Assembly: GCA_030374765.1 (NCBI GenBank)
Contig: JARGXX010000088.1
Coordinates: forward strand, 2,914,001 to 2,978,000
DNA length: 64,000 bases
DNA from: Agarophyton chilense
Lineage: Eukaryota; Rhodophyta; Florideophyceae; Gracilariales; Gracilariaceae
Direction: 5' to 3'
Each line of letters opens with the position of its first letter. Position 1 is the stretch's first letter. Shown here piece after piece: positions 12,378-23,902 of this stretch. The notes beneath the pieces are model-generated. The model saw only the letters and a program-made list of their open reading frames with translations. It ran no database searches and was not told where the DNA came from. The position numbers and the translations under genes are program-made.

Positions 12378-12566
12378 TCTTACCGGCCTGCTGAATAACC
12401 ATAATCGCGCGTAAGTACCTTGACCGACTTTAGATGTCGTCAACACCCTTGAGGCGATAACATAAACCAAATTCTTCTATTTTCATGAGCTCACGTGATT
12501 CTAAGTACTTTTTATTCTTCTTCTCGATTCTTCTCTTCTTCTTCCTTCTTCTGAGGGGAAAGGGAA
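12378..12566. other. Spacer between converging aORF and pol of element C
   Basis: The end of the antisense frame and the end of pol face each other across about 190 bp. The middle (about 12508-12552) is an almost pure pyrimidine run on the plus strand built on TTCTTC, the counterpart of the purine-rich repeats at the same position in element B. Confidence 0.6.
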
Positions 12567-13277
12567 TCAGCAGTCGCTCCGCGAAATCGCGTCTGGAAAG
12601 CCCATCATCGCGGTGTCGATCTCTGTAAGAAGTGGTAGTCGGATGCAACGATGATGACGCACAACCTGCGAGCGCGGAATATGAATTATAGGCTCCCACG
12701 TATCCGATTCCCGAGAAAAACCGTTCCAAAGGATACGATACAGTAGTCTGTGGGTGTCTCCATCTTCGCCGTGATCGATGATACGATCCCTAACGTATTC
12801 CTGGGCATTTCCCAACGTTTGGGCGGGTGGGGCGAGTTGTTGGGTCACCGGCTCATACCGTCTGACAAACGAACGCGTTGAATCCTGACGGGATGTGACA
12901 ACGTTGTCGTTTCCTTGAATCTCTCGAGAAGACGTTTGGGAACTCTCTATATCTTCATGTTGAACCTGTGTAGTCTGTTCGGACAAGTGAGGGCCTTCTC
13001 TTGCCTCTGTAGCGTCGTTCTAGGCTTTTGAATGCACACTCGTCGGGTCTACGGCTATCCATTTCTCTTCACGTTTCTTGTTATGTCTGTCCTTCTGAGG
13101 GTTCTGAGCCAAACTGGGCTTCTTCACCGAGGGTTCGGCCGGGTGTGCATCCACCACCAATGGAGGTTTAGCTTCATCTTCGCCTTCTTCTATTCGGTCA
13201 GCTGCCAAGCGCGATCGCTCAGCGAGTGGCGTCCCACTTGACGATGCAGCTTGATCTGGTGATAGCGTGTGTGCAGC
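12567..13277 (-). pseudogene. C pol C-terminus with chromodomain
   Basis: The frame 12986-12567 holds a chromodomain-like module: YVRDRIIDHGEDGDTHRLLY, then an aromatic block WNGF and TWEP. In chromoviruses this module follows integrase and directs insertion to marked chromatin. Upstream (13277-13020), a Pro/Lys-rich linker read in the same direction ends at a stop and joins integrase across the insertion of element A. The stop at 13020-13022 and a break before the chromodomain show decay. Confidence 0.7.
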
Positions 13278-13719
13278 TGTCAAGGAGCGATGATAACGGT
13301 TGGGCCCTGTAAGCTGCCGGGCCCCGAAGGATCTTGAAGGTGACACGTGTACGGGTCGACCTCAGGTGGACTCATGTAGATTATTAATTTAATTAGTATA
13401 ATAGATTAACACTTCAGTGCCAGGGAGATCTCTGCGCCTCGCCAGTACTATTTAGTTGGCTCGAGTCACGCTTCTCCCTTAGAGGACTGTAGGAACCGTT
13501 AGGATACTAAATAACCCCCTTTGGTATATTAGTTCCACCCTTTGGTCTTCAAGCCATCGTTTCCGTAGCTCCAACCTGTAGGACTACGCAGTAAACGCCA
13601 GCCCGTTGCACCATGTACTCTGGGAGTGCCGCTGTCAAGGATTCGAACCTCAGCACCCGCTCTACCACGCTACCACCGGTCGACACCCGTACGCTGACCC
13701 AACCAGTCATTGTGTTACA
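13278..13719 (+). repeat. 5' LTR of element A
   Basis: It runs from TGTCAAGGAGCG to GTGTTACA and is homologous to 21258-21703, 28588-29033 (inverted), 33642-34086 and 49673-50118 (inverted). Near its 3' end, on the minus strand, lies a tRNA-like stretch with A-box and B-box motifs. Confidence 0.9.
13640..13690 (-). promoter_or_regulatory. tRNA-like A box/B box pair inside the LTR, antisense
   Basis: On the minus strand the LTR reads TAGCGTGGTAG, which matches the pol III A box TRGCNNAGYNG with one difference. About 12 bases later comes GGTTCGAATCC, a perfect B box. The pair looks like a D-arm joined to a T-arm with the anticodon arm missing. The same arrangement is present in the other A-type LTRs, more diverged in some. 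Whether it is transcribed is unknown. Confidence 0.5.
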
Positions 13720-13725
13720 TTTTGG

Positions 13726-13740
13726 TCTCCTGACTTAGAA
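13726..13740 (+). promoter_or_regulatory. Primer-binding site of element A
   Basis: TCTCCTGACTTAGAA begins seven bases after the 5' LTR. The core is shared with elements B (36289-36303), C (26686-26700, inverted) and D (49652-49666, inverted). It does not start with TGG, so it cannot pair with a tRNA 3' CCA end in the usual way. Confidence 0.6.
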
Positions 13741-13837
13741 ACCTTTGGAACAATTGAACTGGAACGAAAAATTATCCGGATTCTAAACTCTGGTTCAAAA
13801 TCCCCAACGGCCCAGAAGTACAGAATCAACCGCCATT

Positions 13838-16080
13838 ATGGATGCAGGAAACACACCCAACCGACCAGAACATAAGACTCCTACAGCAGGACGAAGTGCG
13901 ACTACAACGTCTGCGATTTCGCCTTACCCTCAGGTTGATACCGCTAGCGAACGCAGTAGCACGAGGAACCAGTCGCTAGAAGTACTGACCCCACTGGATA
14001 ACCCTGAGGGTTTCGCCGAGAACCCACGGGGGAAGGGCGTTTACGAGAACGCCTCACCAGGCCCACCTCTAGGCCAGGGACATCTCAAGGAGAAACCCCC
14101 CAGACCGAAGGAATTCGAGAAAACATACTCGCAGGGCTTGCCGACCTTCTCTGGCACCCTCTCTGTGAGCTCTGCTCAACCCAAGTGGATTCCATCATGG
14201 ACTTCCGATTCGCTACGGCAATCGCTGATCATACGGATTACCTCATCGCGCGAATCGTCCCTACGGTATTGGAGTCTGACTTATTCATAAACTCCCTCCT
14301 ACAGGCTGTTCAAGGAGCCGTCACCCGCCAGGCAGGAAATTTGGTCCCTAGGACCACCCCACCACAAATTAACCATCCTGTCTCCATATGGCAACCCCCT
14401 ACCGAAACCCCAGGAGTAGCGGGATTATCCGCCCCTCGCCGGGAATACCATCAGGAAAACCCCATGGTTGGACAATCTAGAAGCAGGAGAGAAGCTTTGC
14501 GTCTAGATGAGAGATAGGTTCCCATCAGGAGAATCCAAGGGAGGGACAAGCGAGAAGCAGAAGAGAAGCTCCGCTTTTAGAAGAGAGACCGCTTGCACCA
14601 CCCGACGGATTATATAAGGTACACCGACTTCTGAACTCCATCGGATCTGATAGAGAGATCTATCTTTTAGTTCCCTACTCTGGTGGAAAGAAGAAAAGAA
14701 GCAACCGTAGGAAAAAGAAGTAAAGAAGTGGCAAAAGAAGAGACCATTCGGACACCAATGATTCGGAATGGGCCTCGACCGAAATGACCGACTCGGAAGT
14801 AGATGAGGCTGCCGATCGAGGCCCCAGACCACTGAAAACCACAAACAAACTTTTCCTTAAGGTTCCAGACTACCGGAATCACCAGCTGGCCGACAGGTCC
14901 GCGAAATATTCTGGTTCGGTGGCTTGCATAGTCGCCAAATGGGCCAAACGGATGCAACTGACCATAACGGACAAGCTCTCGGGTTCCGATCCCATTGCTT
15001 TCGTTAGGTTTCTCACTTTATTCAGTAAGACCTGCGATCAGAACGGTGTCAACGAGGGCGCCGCTCTGTACCTTTTCCAATTCTTCCTTACAGGACAGGC
15101 GCGTAACCGAGTAGTCTCTAAGATATCTGGCATAACTGACCTCTTGGATGCTCAAGACCGTGAGCTCCTCAGGTCAGACCCTCAGGTTGTTCATTACCTC
15201 TTGGAAACTTACGCCATGGATGACGTTATAAGGGATGCCCACCAGGAAGTAATATCCTTTAGGCAGAGCTTTAACATGTCCGAATCGGCTTTCGCAGACG
15301 ACTCATGGAAGAGGGCTTAGCGAGGTGGAAACGTGGTCTCCGAAGGACGTCTTAAAAGTCATTTCATCACCAGACTGCTCCTTTCCATTCGGACACATGT
15401 GCGCAATTGCTACACCGAAATCCCGCAATACTCCTTCTGAAGGCTCGCTACCTACGCCGAGGGTTGTGGCAAAACCTAGAGGACCTCCAGGCACAACCCT
15501 GATATAACCAGAGGACACGAAACTCCATTGCGTAAACCCAACAAAGCCCATTCGGTTAGCTCCACGGAGTCCGACATGGATGCTTCACTCCATTACGCCT
15601 ATTCGGGAGATGTCCTCGCAGTCAATTTCAGTGCTCCTCCGTCCGGACCCCAATCGTATACCACCCAAAAACCTACAGCGACCACTGGACCATCCAGACC
15701 TAAGTAATCTCCCTTTCCGCCCTGCAAGGACGTTTTGGTTCGCTCCCCGAGGGCCTGCTTCCTCTGCTTGTCAGTGACCAAGCCTTGTGAGTGTATGAGG
15801 TATCTGCCTGAGGACGCACGTAAACCCTCTTAGCCCTAATAAAAGATAATTATCGGGTGCGGAGATCCGAAGGAATGTATAACAGGGCACAGCAACAAAC
15901 CACAGGGACCCCTGGAAGCTCACGCTATGCCACACCGCCGGATACTGCGATCAAAGCCCCATAGGTCCACGCCATTGTAGATCCTACGGACGACCCCGTG
16001 GAAGAACCCTATCCTCAGGAAGAAACGGAAACCCCATCCGAAAACTCCTAGATGGACGACTCGAGGCAAATCCTCCCTCT
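13838..16080 (+). pseudogene. A gag polyprotein relic
   Basis: Gag begins at the ATG at 13838 with a Pro/Thr/Arg-rich N-terminus. It shifts frame at about 14200, is broken around 14517-14784 and continues with the capsid-like core at 14784-15320 (YSGSVA, GSDPIAFVRFLTLF, YLLETYAMDDVIRD). Fragments of a C-terminal nucleocapsid occur at 15580-15780. In element D the same place has a Cys-rich block (CFLCLS then PCDC) that could be a degenerate zinc knuckle. Gag packages the RNA in the particle. Multiple stops make this copy non-functional. Confidence 0.7.
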
Positions 16081-16101
16081 TTAAGCCCCTGCCTCAGCCA
16101 A

Positions 16102-16851
16102 TTGGACTGTCATGAGCCAAAGAGCTCCCCACCTCCCAATACAAACCACCCACAATGGACCACTCAGGATGAACCACAATTGGAACACAGTAACGACCCC
16201 GTCTGTATCCTTCAGAAAGAGAACTATAAAGTTCGAGTAATCGTAAGACTTCGTTCCAAAAATTCTCGAGTGACCACAGCTGTATTGGACACAGGCGCTG
16301 GTCCCAATTTGGTCCATCCTAAGCTGCTCCCACTGGGTTGGCAAGATTTCGTTCAGGCAAGGAAGACGCCAAGGATTACCGATGCGTCTCGTAGACCAGT
16401 GGACATTAAATAGATAGTACCACTTTACCTCCAGGCAGGACAATTCAAAATCCGCACGTGGTTTCTGGATTGTCCTAACTTGGGCGCTGAGGCAATTCTA
16501 GGGACCTCCTTTATCGATCTATACATTAAGAACATTTATCCAGGCCTTGGGAAAGTCGCTTTTTACCGCTCACCTTCCATCTCCATAACTGGTTCTGCCC
16601 CAGGGCCAGAAGCTAACCGCAAACAAGCGGTTGTCTCCGAAAACACGAAGTCCAATAAGGTTCGCTGGTCAAAGGCCATAACGACACCCCCGATGACCCA
16701 AATCTCTGTATCGGTCCATTCCCAGTTGTCAGGTCTCGTAACAATTCAGAACCACCCGAAAACGGTTCTGAAGCATCTCACCTTGATGGCCAATGGAGTA
16801 ATGAACATCCACCCCAACAGGTCCTTTTTGGTCGCAATCAGCATCTTTTGA
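16102..16851 (+). pseudogene. A retropepsin region
   Basis: Residues AVLDTGAGPN at about 16270-16300 are the catalytic DTG motif of a Ty3-type aspartic protease, which cuts the polyprotein. A TAG at 16411 ends the first frame. The second half continues at 16480 with AILGTSFIDLYIKNIYP. The linker toward RT runs to 16851. The active site is intact but the frame is not. Confidence 0.7.
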
Positions 16852-16929
16852 GATAAACCAATGTGGATACCTAAAGGTACAGTGATTGGTATCACTCTAC
16901 CCGCACTCTTGGACATTATGGAGGCCTAA

Positions 16930-17764
16930 ATGAATAATCTTGCGACACCAACTCCCGACGAGGTCGTCGTCTCTTGGGAGGGGACGGTCGCCATCGGCGA
17001 AGAATTCGAATCCTACAGGCCTCAGGTACTTGATCTCCTCAGGGAATACCAGGCCACGTGGTCAGGTAGATTGGGCATAATCAGAGCCACTACACACCGC
17101 ATTGACCTTCAGGATGATGCTAGACCACAGTTCCAGAACCCATACCGCCCCGACCTTAAAAGTAGGGAAATTTTCGCCGACCAGATGGACAAGATGTGCA
17201 TAGCTCGAATGAGCAAGTATCCTCGTTCTCGTGGCGAAGAAAGATGGCTCCGTCAGGTTCTGTGTCGTCTACAGGAAGCTGCACGCAGTAACAAAGAGGG
17301 ATTCATACCCGATACACCGCATGTACGACTGTCTGGATTCCTTAGACGAAGCTGTCGTATTTAGCACATTGGACGCTAACTCTGCATACTGGCAAATCCC
17401 TTTGGGCGACGATGCGAGAGCGCTGACAACTTTTACCACCCATGAAGGTCTGTTCATATTTACTCGTATTCCCTTTGGTTTTGAGTATGCACCAGCCACT
17501 TTCCAACGGGTAATGGACATCATACTGTCCAGAGTCAAATGGAAGTTCTCCCTGGTCTATTTGGATGACGTCATATTCTTCTCACGGACCGTAAAGAAAC
17601 ACTTTCGCCACGTGAAGAAGGTGCTAACAATCCTACAGGACGCTGGAGTAACACTGAAACTCCGCAAATGCGCTTTCTTCAAGGCCTCAGTGAACTATCT
17701 CGGTCACGCCGTCCTCCCAGGAAAGCTAAAGGTGGCCATACGGACCACGAATTCGATTCGCTAG
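16930..17764 (+). pseudogene. A reverse transcriptase
   Basis: The N-terminal part (16930-17364) carries THRIDLQDDARP and the approach to the fingers. A frameshift at about 17230 leads to 17231-17764, with KKDGSVRFCVVYRKL, LDANSAYWQIPL and the catalytic YLDD at 17558-17569, then the thumb. The catalytic aspartates are intact. The FCVDYRKL-type motif has Val instead of Asp (FCVVYRKL), which would harm metal binding. Confidence 0.75.
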
Positions 17765-17803
17765 GCTAAGCCTCCTAGGACCCACACGGAACTACGATCC
17801 TTC

Positions 17804-18382
17804 GTGGGCATGTGCAACGCCTACCGACGGTTCGTCCAAGGTTTTGCCAAGGTCTCGGCCCCTCTCACCGCGATGCTGAAGAAAGGAACACCTTCGGAGT
17901 GCGAAGCCCTTACGGACGACCAGTACGAATCCTTTCAGACCCTAAAGGACAAAATACTGAACCCACCCATATTGGCCTTACCAAAGCCCAATAGGCCTTT
18001 CGTCCTGGACACAGATGATTGTGATGTCCAATTGGGTTGTGCACTGCTACAAGAACAGGATTCACCGAAGGACTATCGACCTATTGGCTACTGGAGCAGA
18101 ACGCTCACCAGCGCGGACCGAAACTACAGTACGACCGAAAAGGAATGTTTATCAAGCGTATGGTCCATATTGACACTCCGTGCGTACCTCGATGGAACCA
18201 GGTTAACCATTAGGAAAGACCATGATTCACTCCGCTGGCTACTAAATATGACCAATGCATCGAGTCGCCTCGCTAGGTGGCGCCTCAGTCTGTCAGAATA
18301 TGACTACGAGATAACCTACAGGCCAGGCATCAAGCACCAGGCAGCAGATACCCTCTCACCAATCATTACCGACGGAATATAA
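17804..18382 (+). pseudogene. A RNase H
   Basis: Family landmarks are present in order: PFVLDTDDCDVQLGCALLQ, GYWSRTL, TEKECL, LTIRKDHDSLRWLL and the closing EITYRPGIKHQAADTLS. The usual TDH block reads KDH. The domain degrades the RNA strand of the hybrid during reverse transcription. A stop at 17762 separates it from RT. Confidence 0.75.
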
Positions 18383-18392
18383 TGACACTCCA

Positions 18393-19718
18393 TTGAACCT
18401 CCTAATTCCCACCCCCTTTAGAGACGATGGACCACAGAACTATACGGAAGCAGATGACCTTATGGGTAAGGTGCAATCGGAGAATACTGAGGTAAAGAAG
18501 AACGAAGTAGACCTATTGGACTGGAATACAGTACCGCCCAATTCGGTACCACCTCAGGTTTATGCCATAGCCCCGGAGGAAAAAGAAATCCTCCTTATAA
18601 CTATTGAGGAACTCCTAAAGGCGCAGGTCGAAGACGACTACTGAAAGGAAACAGCCCAATTAGTAGGAACCCCAGAATGTCTATTCGACTATGACCGATT
18701 TGGACTACTATGTCGCCGCTCACCGCTGGATGTCGCACTCCAACGGGTAATACCAATTTCGCTAAGGGCACAATTCCTATACCTCGCCCATTTCCCCCGC
18801 TTGGCTGGTTACCCTGGAGGCCGAAGAATATACCAGACTCCAAGTAAGTTCTTCTACTGGCCACTAATGGAGCAGGACCTATGCCAAACCGCACGGAACT
18901 GTGCATCGTGCGCACAGATCCGAGGGTCGAGCGCCAACCATCAGGCCAAACTGAAGCTCTTCCCCGCCGCAGGTCCAATGGAATTTGTCGCGATGGATAT
19001 ACTTGGGCCTTTGCCAAAGTCGACCTACGGGAAACGGTTTGTTGTGGTTACACCCGATTGGTTTACTAAACTTACCCGAGCGCTACCCCTAGGAAATACA
19101 ACGGCCACGGATGTCACCACGGCGTTCTTGTCCCACTGGGTATATCCATATGGCATGCCACTCTAACTCCTTACGGATAACGGCAGCCAGTTTGTATCCA
19201 AATTCTTCTCGCATGTCTGTGCTACCTTAGGTACCAAACATGTGACCACCACGGCGTACCACCCGCAATCCAATGACCAAGCCGAACGCTTCAACCGCAC
19301 CCTTCTGGAACGATTGGCGCACTACGTTTCGGAGCACCAATTGGACTGGGACGAATACGCTCAGCCACTGGTTTATGCCTGCAAAACGCACGTGCACTCT
19401 TCCACAGGGACCACGCCTTTCGACTTAACGCTAACGAGAGCGCCGCCGCCAATAGCTGTTGACCTTCAGGGGTCTATCATACCCCAGGACATAACCGAAG
19501 GGATGACTCCTACCCAGGCGAAGCGCTACTCGCGCCGACGCATTGACCGCATTCTCCAATCGGCCAGAACTGTACTAACCAAAGCCCAACGGCGCTCCAA
19601 GTGCAATTTCGACAAAGCCGTTTGGAACACACCGATCTTTGGGAAAGGAGACCTGGTTTACTTGTACCGGCCACCGAACGATAGTGAAGAACTTGAAGAC
19701 ACTATGCGGAAGATCTGA
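18393..19718 (+). pseudogene. A integrase
   Basis: The zinc-binding HHCC module lies around 18780-18915. Its first His region is frame-shifted, followed by NCASCAQIRG. The catalytic core has the first Asp in FVAMDILGPLP, the second in LLTDNGSQF (about 19170-19195, just after a TAA at 19164) and the Glu in QAERFNRTLL, so DDE is complete on paper. The frame breaks at about 18642, 18800 and 19164. The C-terminal part runs to 19718. Confidence 0.75.
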
Positions 19719-19772
19719 CCCTGCTCTACGGGACCAAACGAAGTCCTTAAGGCCAATGAAGACACCATCTCG

Positions 19773-20267
19773 TTGCTAATCGACGACCTACAGGACACCG
19801 TGTCTATTGACCGCATGAAACGAGCTCCCAGTTCCTTCGGACAACCAAAGTCCCAGCCCCCTGGCCCAATGGAAGCACCACGACCTCAGGTCGACGCTAA
19901 AGTCTGCATACCCCCTAAAGAACTTCCCGGGGACTCGACTAGCCCCACGGACACGATCGTCAATTCCAACTACTATGACCCATTGCTTCCAACCGACTCC
20001 GATGGGTTCGCCTCTCTGAACCACAGTCTCCTTCTGGAGGATGAACATCAACCGGAATATGTGATTGAGCGCATCATCTCCGCCGGTCGGGGAGAAGATG
20101 GAACTATACGCTATCGCGTCCGTTGGTTCGGCTACACACCTGAGGAAGCTACTTGGCAAAAGCCTCAAACCATTCTGGCTATTTTTATCGCCCGCTATTG
20201 GCGCAGAATCGGCCACTCGGAGCGCGTGCATCTCGTTCCAATAGACCCAGTGGGACATCCAGAATAA
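19773..20267 (+). pseudogene. A pol C-terminal chromodomain
   Basis: Residues 95-145 of this 164-codon frame form a chromodomain: EYVIERIISAGRGEDG, YRVRWFGYTPEEATWQ and a terminal helix ending ARYWRRIG. The three aromatic-cage positions appear occupied (Y, W, W). It is the best-preserved part of the element. It lies directly before the truncated antisense frame; the last residues (after SERVHL) appear to come from DNA opposite that frame. Confidence 0.8.
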
Positions 20268-21060
20268 GAGGTCCAACGGTGGCCCTAAGCACATAAGCGC
20301 CAAGAGTTTGTGACCAGCCGGAGGAAAGCGCACATGGGGCGAGATGAAGTCCGTGTATAGGTGGGAAAGGAGTGTGTTCACCCTGAACTGGTAGTGGGCT
20401 TCCTACTCGCAGCAGACGTACGGCATGTCCGCTTGGACGAGGGTGCGACATCGTGTCGCGGAAGGCGGATCCACAGGACAATACAACCATCGATTGTAAC
20501 ACGAGACGCTGCGCACGTTCTTGCTGCCCCTCCGGAAGTCGGGTATCTTGGCAAACCTTCGAGCATCGAGGTACATATGGCAAAACCTTTGGTATTCTTC
20601 CATAGAGGACGGAGGAACGGTATGACGCACCGCACTCGGGTTTCCTCCGAAGGTATGGTCATAGCGGTCCCAAGGACGTTCGTAGACCACTTGGTATCCC
20701 GAGAAGCTCCCCGCTGGGTTCTTCGAAGTCATGATACCCCTGGCCCCAGGTTGGTCTGCCGGGAAACATATTGGAGAGCCGACGGAGGCGACGTAGTTCG
20801 AAGGATGTACGGTGTATTCGACGGGCTTATAAGGTGGGTCCGCCATCGCGCGCGACCAATGCAAAAGTATCGAGATGGTAAAACGAGGTGGCGGAATCGA
20901 CCCAGACGGACTTACAGGCGTGAACCACGGTGAGCGAAGCGCGGAGTGTCGCTAAAGGAAGAACCGAGACTAAGGAAAAAGGCAATGGACCGCCTCGGCA
21001 GCGCGACGCAAGGAATACGCTGGAGATGCCTCTATGGACAGCGCTCATGGCGCGTGGGAG
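20230..21060 (-). pseudogene. Truncated antisense ORF of element A
   Basis: On the minus strand, pieces at 20864-20403 and downstream to about 20230 match element D's antisense frame block by block: HWSRAM, YKPVEY, YERPWDRYDHT, MYLDARRFAKIP, DFISPHVRFPPAGH. The match stops near 20230, where the reading meets the end of pol. About 1.5 kb of D's frame, including the proline-rich and NLS-like end, is missing. A sense-strand frame of 190 codons also exists here, but its composition (His/Arg/Val-rich) and lack of support from family B/C make it the less likely reading. Confidence 0.6.
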
Positions 21061-21244
21061 TTTCCGTCCTTAGGCAAATTAATTGCCCTTCGGCGACAAT
21101 GGTCAGCTCACGCTTCCCCGCATCCCCGCAGGCGGTGACGACGCGACGTCCCGTCGTGCCCAATGATACCGGGAGCAATAAAGTGTTTGCGTTCTCTGGG
21201 TCAAGCCTGAGGCAGTTTGGACTTCGCAATGACGACCGAATCCT

Positions 21245-21257
21245 AAGGAGGGAGATA
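21245..21257 (+). promoter_or_regulatory. Polypurine tract of element A
   Basis: AAGGAGGGAGATA directly precedes the 3' LTR start TGTGAAGG, the standard location of the plus-strand primer. Confidence 0.75.
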
Positions 21258-21703
21258 TGTGAAGGAGCGATGATAACGGTTGAGCCCTGTAAACTGCCGG
21301 GCCCCGAAGGATCTTGCAGGTAACACGTGTACGGGTCGACCTCAGGTGGATTCATGTAGATTATTAATTTATTTTAATTAGTGTAATAGATTAACACTTC
21401 AGTGCCAGGGAGATATCAGCGCCTCCCCAGTACTATTTAGTTGGCTCGAGTGACGCTTCTCCCTTAGAGTACTGTAGGCACCGTTAGGATACTAAATAAC
21501 CCCCTTTGGTATATTAGTTCTCCCCTTTGGTCTTCAAGCCATCGTTTCCGTAGCTCCAACCTGTAGAACTACGCAGTAAACGCCAGTCCGTTGCACCAAG
21601 TACTCTGGGAGGGCCATTGTCAAGGATTCGAACTTTAGGACCCGCTATACCACGCTACCACCAGTCGAGACCCGTACGCTGACCCACCCATCATTGCGGT
21701 ACA
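21258..21703 (+). repeat. 3' LTR of element A
   Basis: It runs from TGTGAAGGAGCG to GCGGTACA and is followed at once by the target repeat GCAGC. It carries the antisense tRNA-like motif pair in a slightly weaker form (AGTTCGAATCC for the B box). Confidence 0.9.
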
Positions 21704-21708
21704 GCAGC

Positions 21709-23111
21709 CGCTTCTGGACCGGATCTAATTAGACTAATTTTAAAAATATCTTTCCTGTCCTCAGGTACTGTGGTCGTACCAGAGTGCTGGCTCTTGCCAC
21801 GGGGCCTATTCAGATTTTTCGAAGAATTGCCAATGGATGCCACTGTACTGCCGCGCAGCGGGAGATCACGAGCCGCGTCAGCGCCGTGTGCCACGAGAGG
21901 CGGATCGTCTGATTCGACGGGTAGCTCCCGTTCCTGCAGATAGACAGTGTTATCTTTCTCAGCTTCCTGGGTTTCCGGGTTTTCTGGTGCGGTTTCAACA
22001 CGATGGAGCGAAAGTCGTTCAACGTCCTCTCCTGTCTTCAGGACGACCGTGTCATCAGTGAACTCCATTACCTAGAAAGGTCCGGATGCTATCGGGAGCA
22101 ATTTGTGACGTTATCCATCATGCTTCTCAAGCCGTTCCACGCGGACAAACGCGTATCCTCCTACCCTGAGATCTGACAACTGTCTTGGACGTCGGGCGTC
22201 CGAATTACGTTTGTAACGCGCTTGCGTTTTCACCAGTTCTCGCGCTGCCTGCTCTGTTCTAAATTTCAGGTCGTTTCTCCACCTCAGACGGTTCTTCGCC
22301 GGTGTCGGTTTGGCTTCCTCGAATTCATCAAACCTCATAGGCAGTGACGGTGGGCTACGTGATATCACTAAATCAAAAGGAGCCGCCTTGGTAGACGTTT
22401 GCACTTGCGTGTTGTACGCATAACCGAGTGTGTCTGTGTAAATTTCCCACTCCTTAGGTTGATCCGCAATGTAATGCAGAAGAGCGGCTAATAACGTACG
22501 ATTGTAGCGATCCACCTGACCATTACACTGTGGATGGTAGGTCGTGGTAAACACGTTCCTGATGCCTAATATTCGGCATACGTTCTGAAAGAACTTAGCA
22601 ACAAACTGTTTTCCATTATCTGATAGCAGCACTTCCGGCGGTCCGTACACATACACCCAGTGTTTGATGAAAGCCTGAGCTATTACCGGGGCGATTATCC
22701 TCTTCAACGGTACAGCCCGTACAAATTTCGAGAATCGATCCGTAATTACCCGTAGGTTGCGATATCCTTCGTTGGAACGAATTAGCTCTCCCAGTACGTC
22801 GATGCTGACGAATTGTAGAGGCGCCTTCGCCGCGAATAGTGTCATCTTTTTCTCTTCTTATATAGTTTCGCGCGATTCATTTCACAAGTTCGGCATAGCT
22901 TTACCGTAGCATGGCAGTCCATTGCCAACGTGGGCCAATAAAAGTCTCTTCTTAGTGTCATCAACAACTTTGTTCCTCCTGGGTGTCCAGAGAGCTTCGC
23001 GTAATGGGCCCAGTAGAGAACACGACTCTCCAAAGCTTGTGGAACCACGATCTGATCATGCTTCTCGACATGTGTGAGAAATATACCTCTGGAATCGAGC
23101 GAAAAGAGCAA
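21709..23111 (-). pseudogene. C integrase
   Basis: The HHCC zinc module lies at 23111-22842 (WAHYAKLSGHPGGTKL, then CHATVKLCRTC). A frameshift at the ATGA overlap at 22843-22845 leads to the catalytic core (22845-22111), with SIDVLG, LLSDNGKQF and GQVDRYNRTL. The catalytic Glu of the DDE triad is Asp here (codon complementary to 22510-22512). A further break at about 22100 separates the C-terminal module (22068-21709), which ends at the GCAGC where element A entered. Confidence 0.75.
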
Positions 23112-23863
23112 CTCCTCCCCTCTTTCAGACGAGAGCGTATTGCTGCACAGAAGTTATCTATGAGTTTCTCATTGAGGAGCTCATTGATAGAGATACGCTC
23201 GATTTGATCAGGAGATTCAGTTACACGGGTTGCCATGAAAGGGTCCCATTGGGAGATATTCCCTTCATCTTCTTGATCTTCAAGTTTCGTTTCATCGTTC
23301 TCCATCTCCATTGAGAAACACGGTAAATTGTCATCGAATTCTTCTTGGGGTTTCCCTGAAGTTTCCGATCGCGAGAAAGCGTCGGCCTGTATGTTAGCCA
23401 GTCCCTTCTTATATTTAACTTTGAAATAGAATTCATATAGGCGTAAGCGCCAGCGTGTTAATCTTTCGGAGGAGTCTGTCATGGATAACGACCATCGTAG
23501 GGACGAATGATCCGTATGGATGGTAAGCGTTTCCCCCTGGAGATAGGGTCGTAAAGTAGTAAGCCCCCGCACTACTGCACGGCATTCTTTTTCTGATACG
23601 GAGTAGTTCTTCTCTGCAGCGTTCAGCGTTCGTGACCAGTAACCAGTTGGTTTCCTCTGACCATCCGGATGGGTCTGAAAAAGGGCACACACTACCTGAT
23701 ACTCACTGGGGTCGGTATCCAAAGAATAGGGTACGTTAGGTTTGGGCAAGGCCAAGATTGGTGCTGTGACGAGTTTTGTCTTCAAACTGTTAAAGGCTTC
23801 GTGTTCGGCGGGTCCAAATTTCTCGAGCGTAGCAGGCTGTCTTTTACGCAACAATGCGTCCAA
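22961..23863 (-). pseudogene. C RNase H and linker
   Basis: The order PYSLDTDPSEYQVVCALFQ, GYWSRTLNAAEKNYS, SEKECRAVV, LTIHTDHSSLRW, VKYKKGLANIQADAFSR identifies the Ty3 RNase H. It is about 160 residues with all main blocks present. The linker continues toward integrase and shifts frame at about 23120, so the last part overlaps the zinc module of integrase in another phase. Confidence 0.75.
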
Positions 23864-23902
23864 TGGGGCTGCAATGTGCGACTAGCGCGGTATGAATCGT
23901 CT

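Larger units (their letters stand above)
13278..21703 (+). mobile_element. Element A: Ty3/gypsy chromovirus inserted in C
   Basis: Two LTRs of 442 and 446 bp bound an internal region of 7.5 kb with gag, protease, RT, RNase H, integrase and chromodomain on the plus strand. The 5-bp repeat GCAGC flanks it exactly (13273-13277, 21704-21708). The LTR ends are TGT and ACA. The two LTRs differ by scattered substitutions and small indels, clearly more than the LTR pair of element B. Nearly every domain is split by stops or frameshifts. Compared with its relative D it lacks most of the antisense frame before the 3' LTR. Confidence 0.9.

Noticed and set aside
13640..13690. A functional tRNA gene within the LTR
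   Set aside because: The anticodon arm and a proper acceptor stem are absent and the A-to-B box distance is too short; only a tRNA-like motif pair is claimed.
20361..20933. 190-codon sense-strand frame in element A before the 3' LTR
   Set aside because: It overlaps the antisense frame that is conserved with D. The sense reading is skewed to His, Arg and Val and has no counterpart in family B/C.
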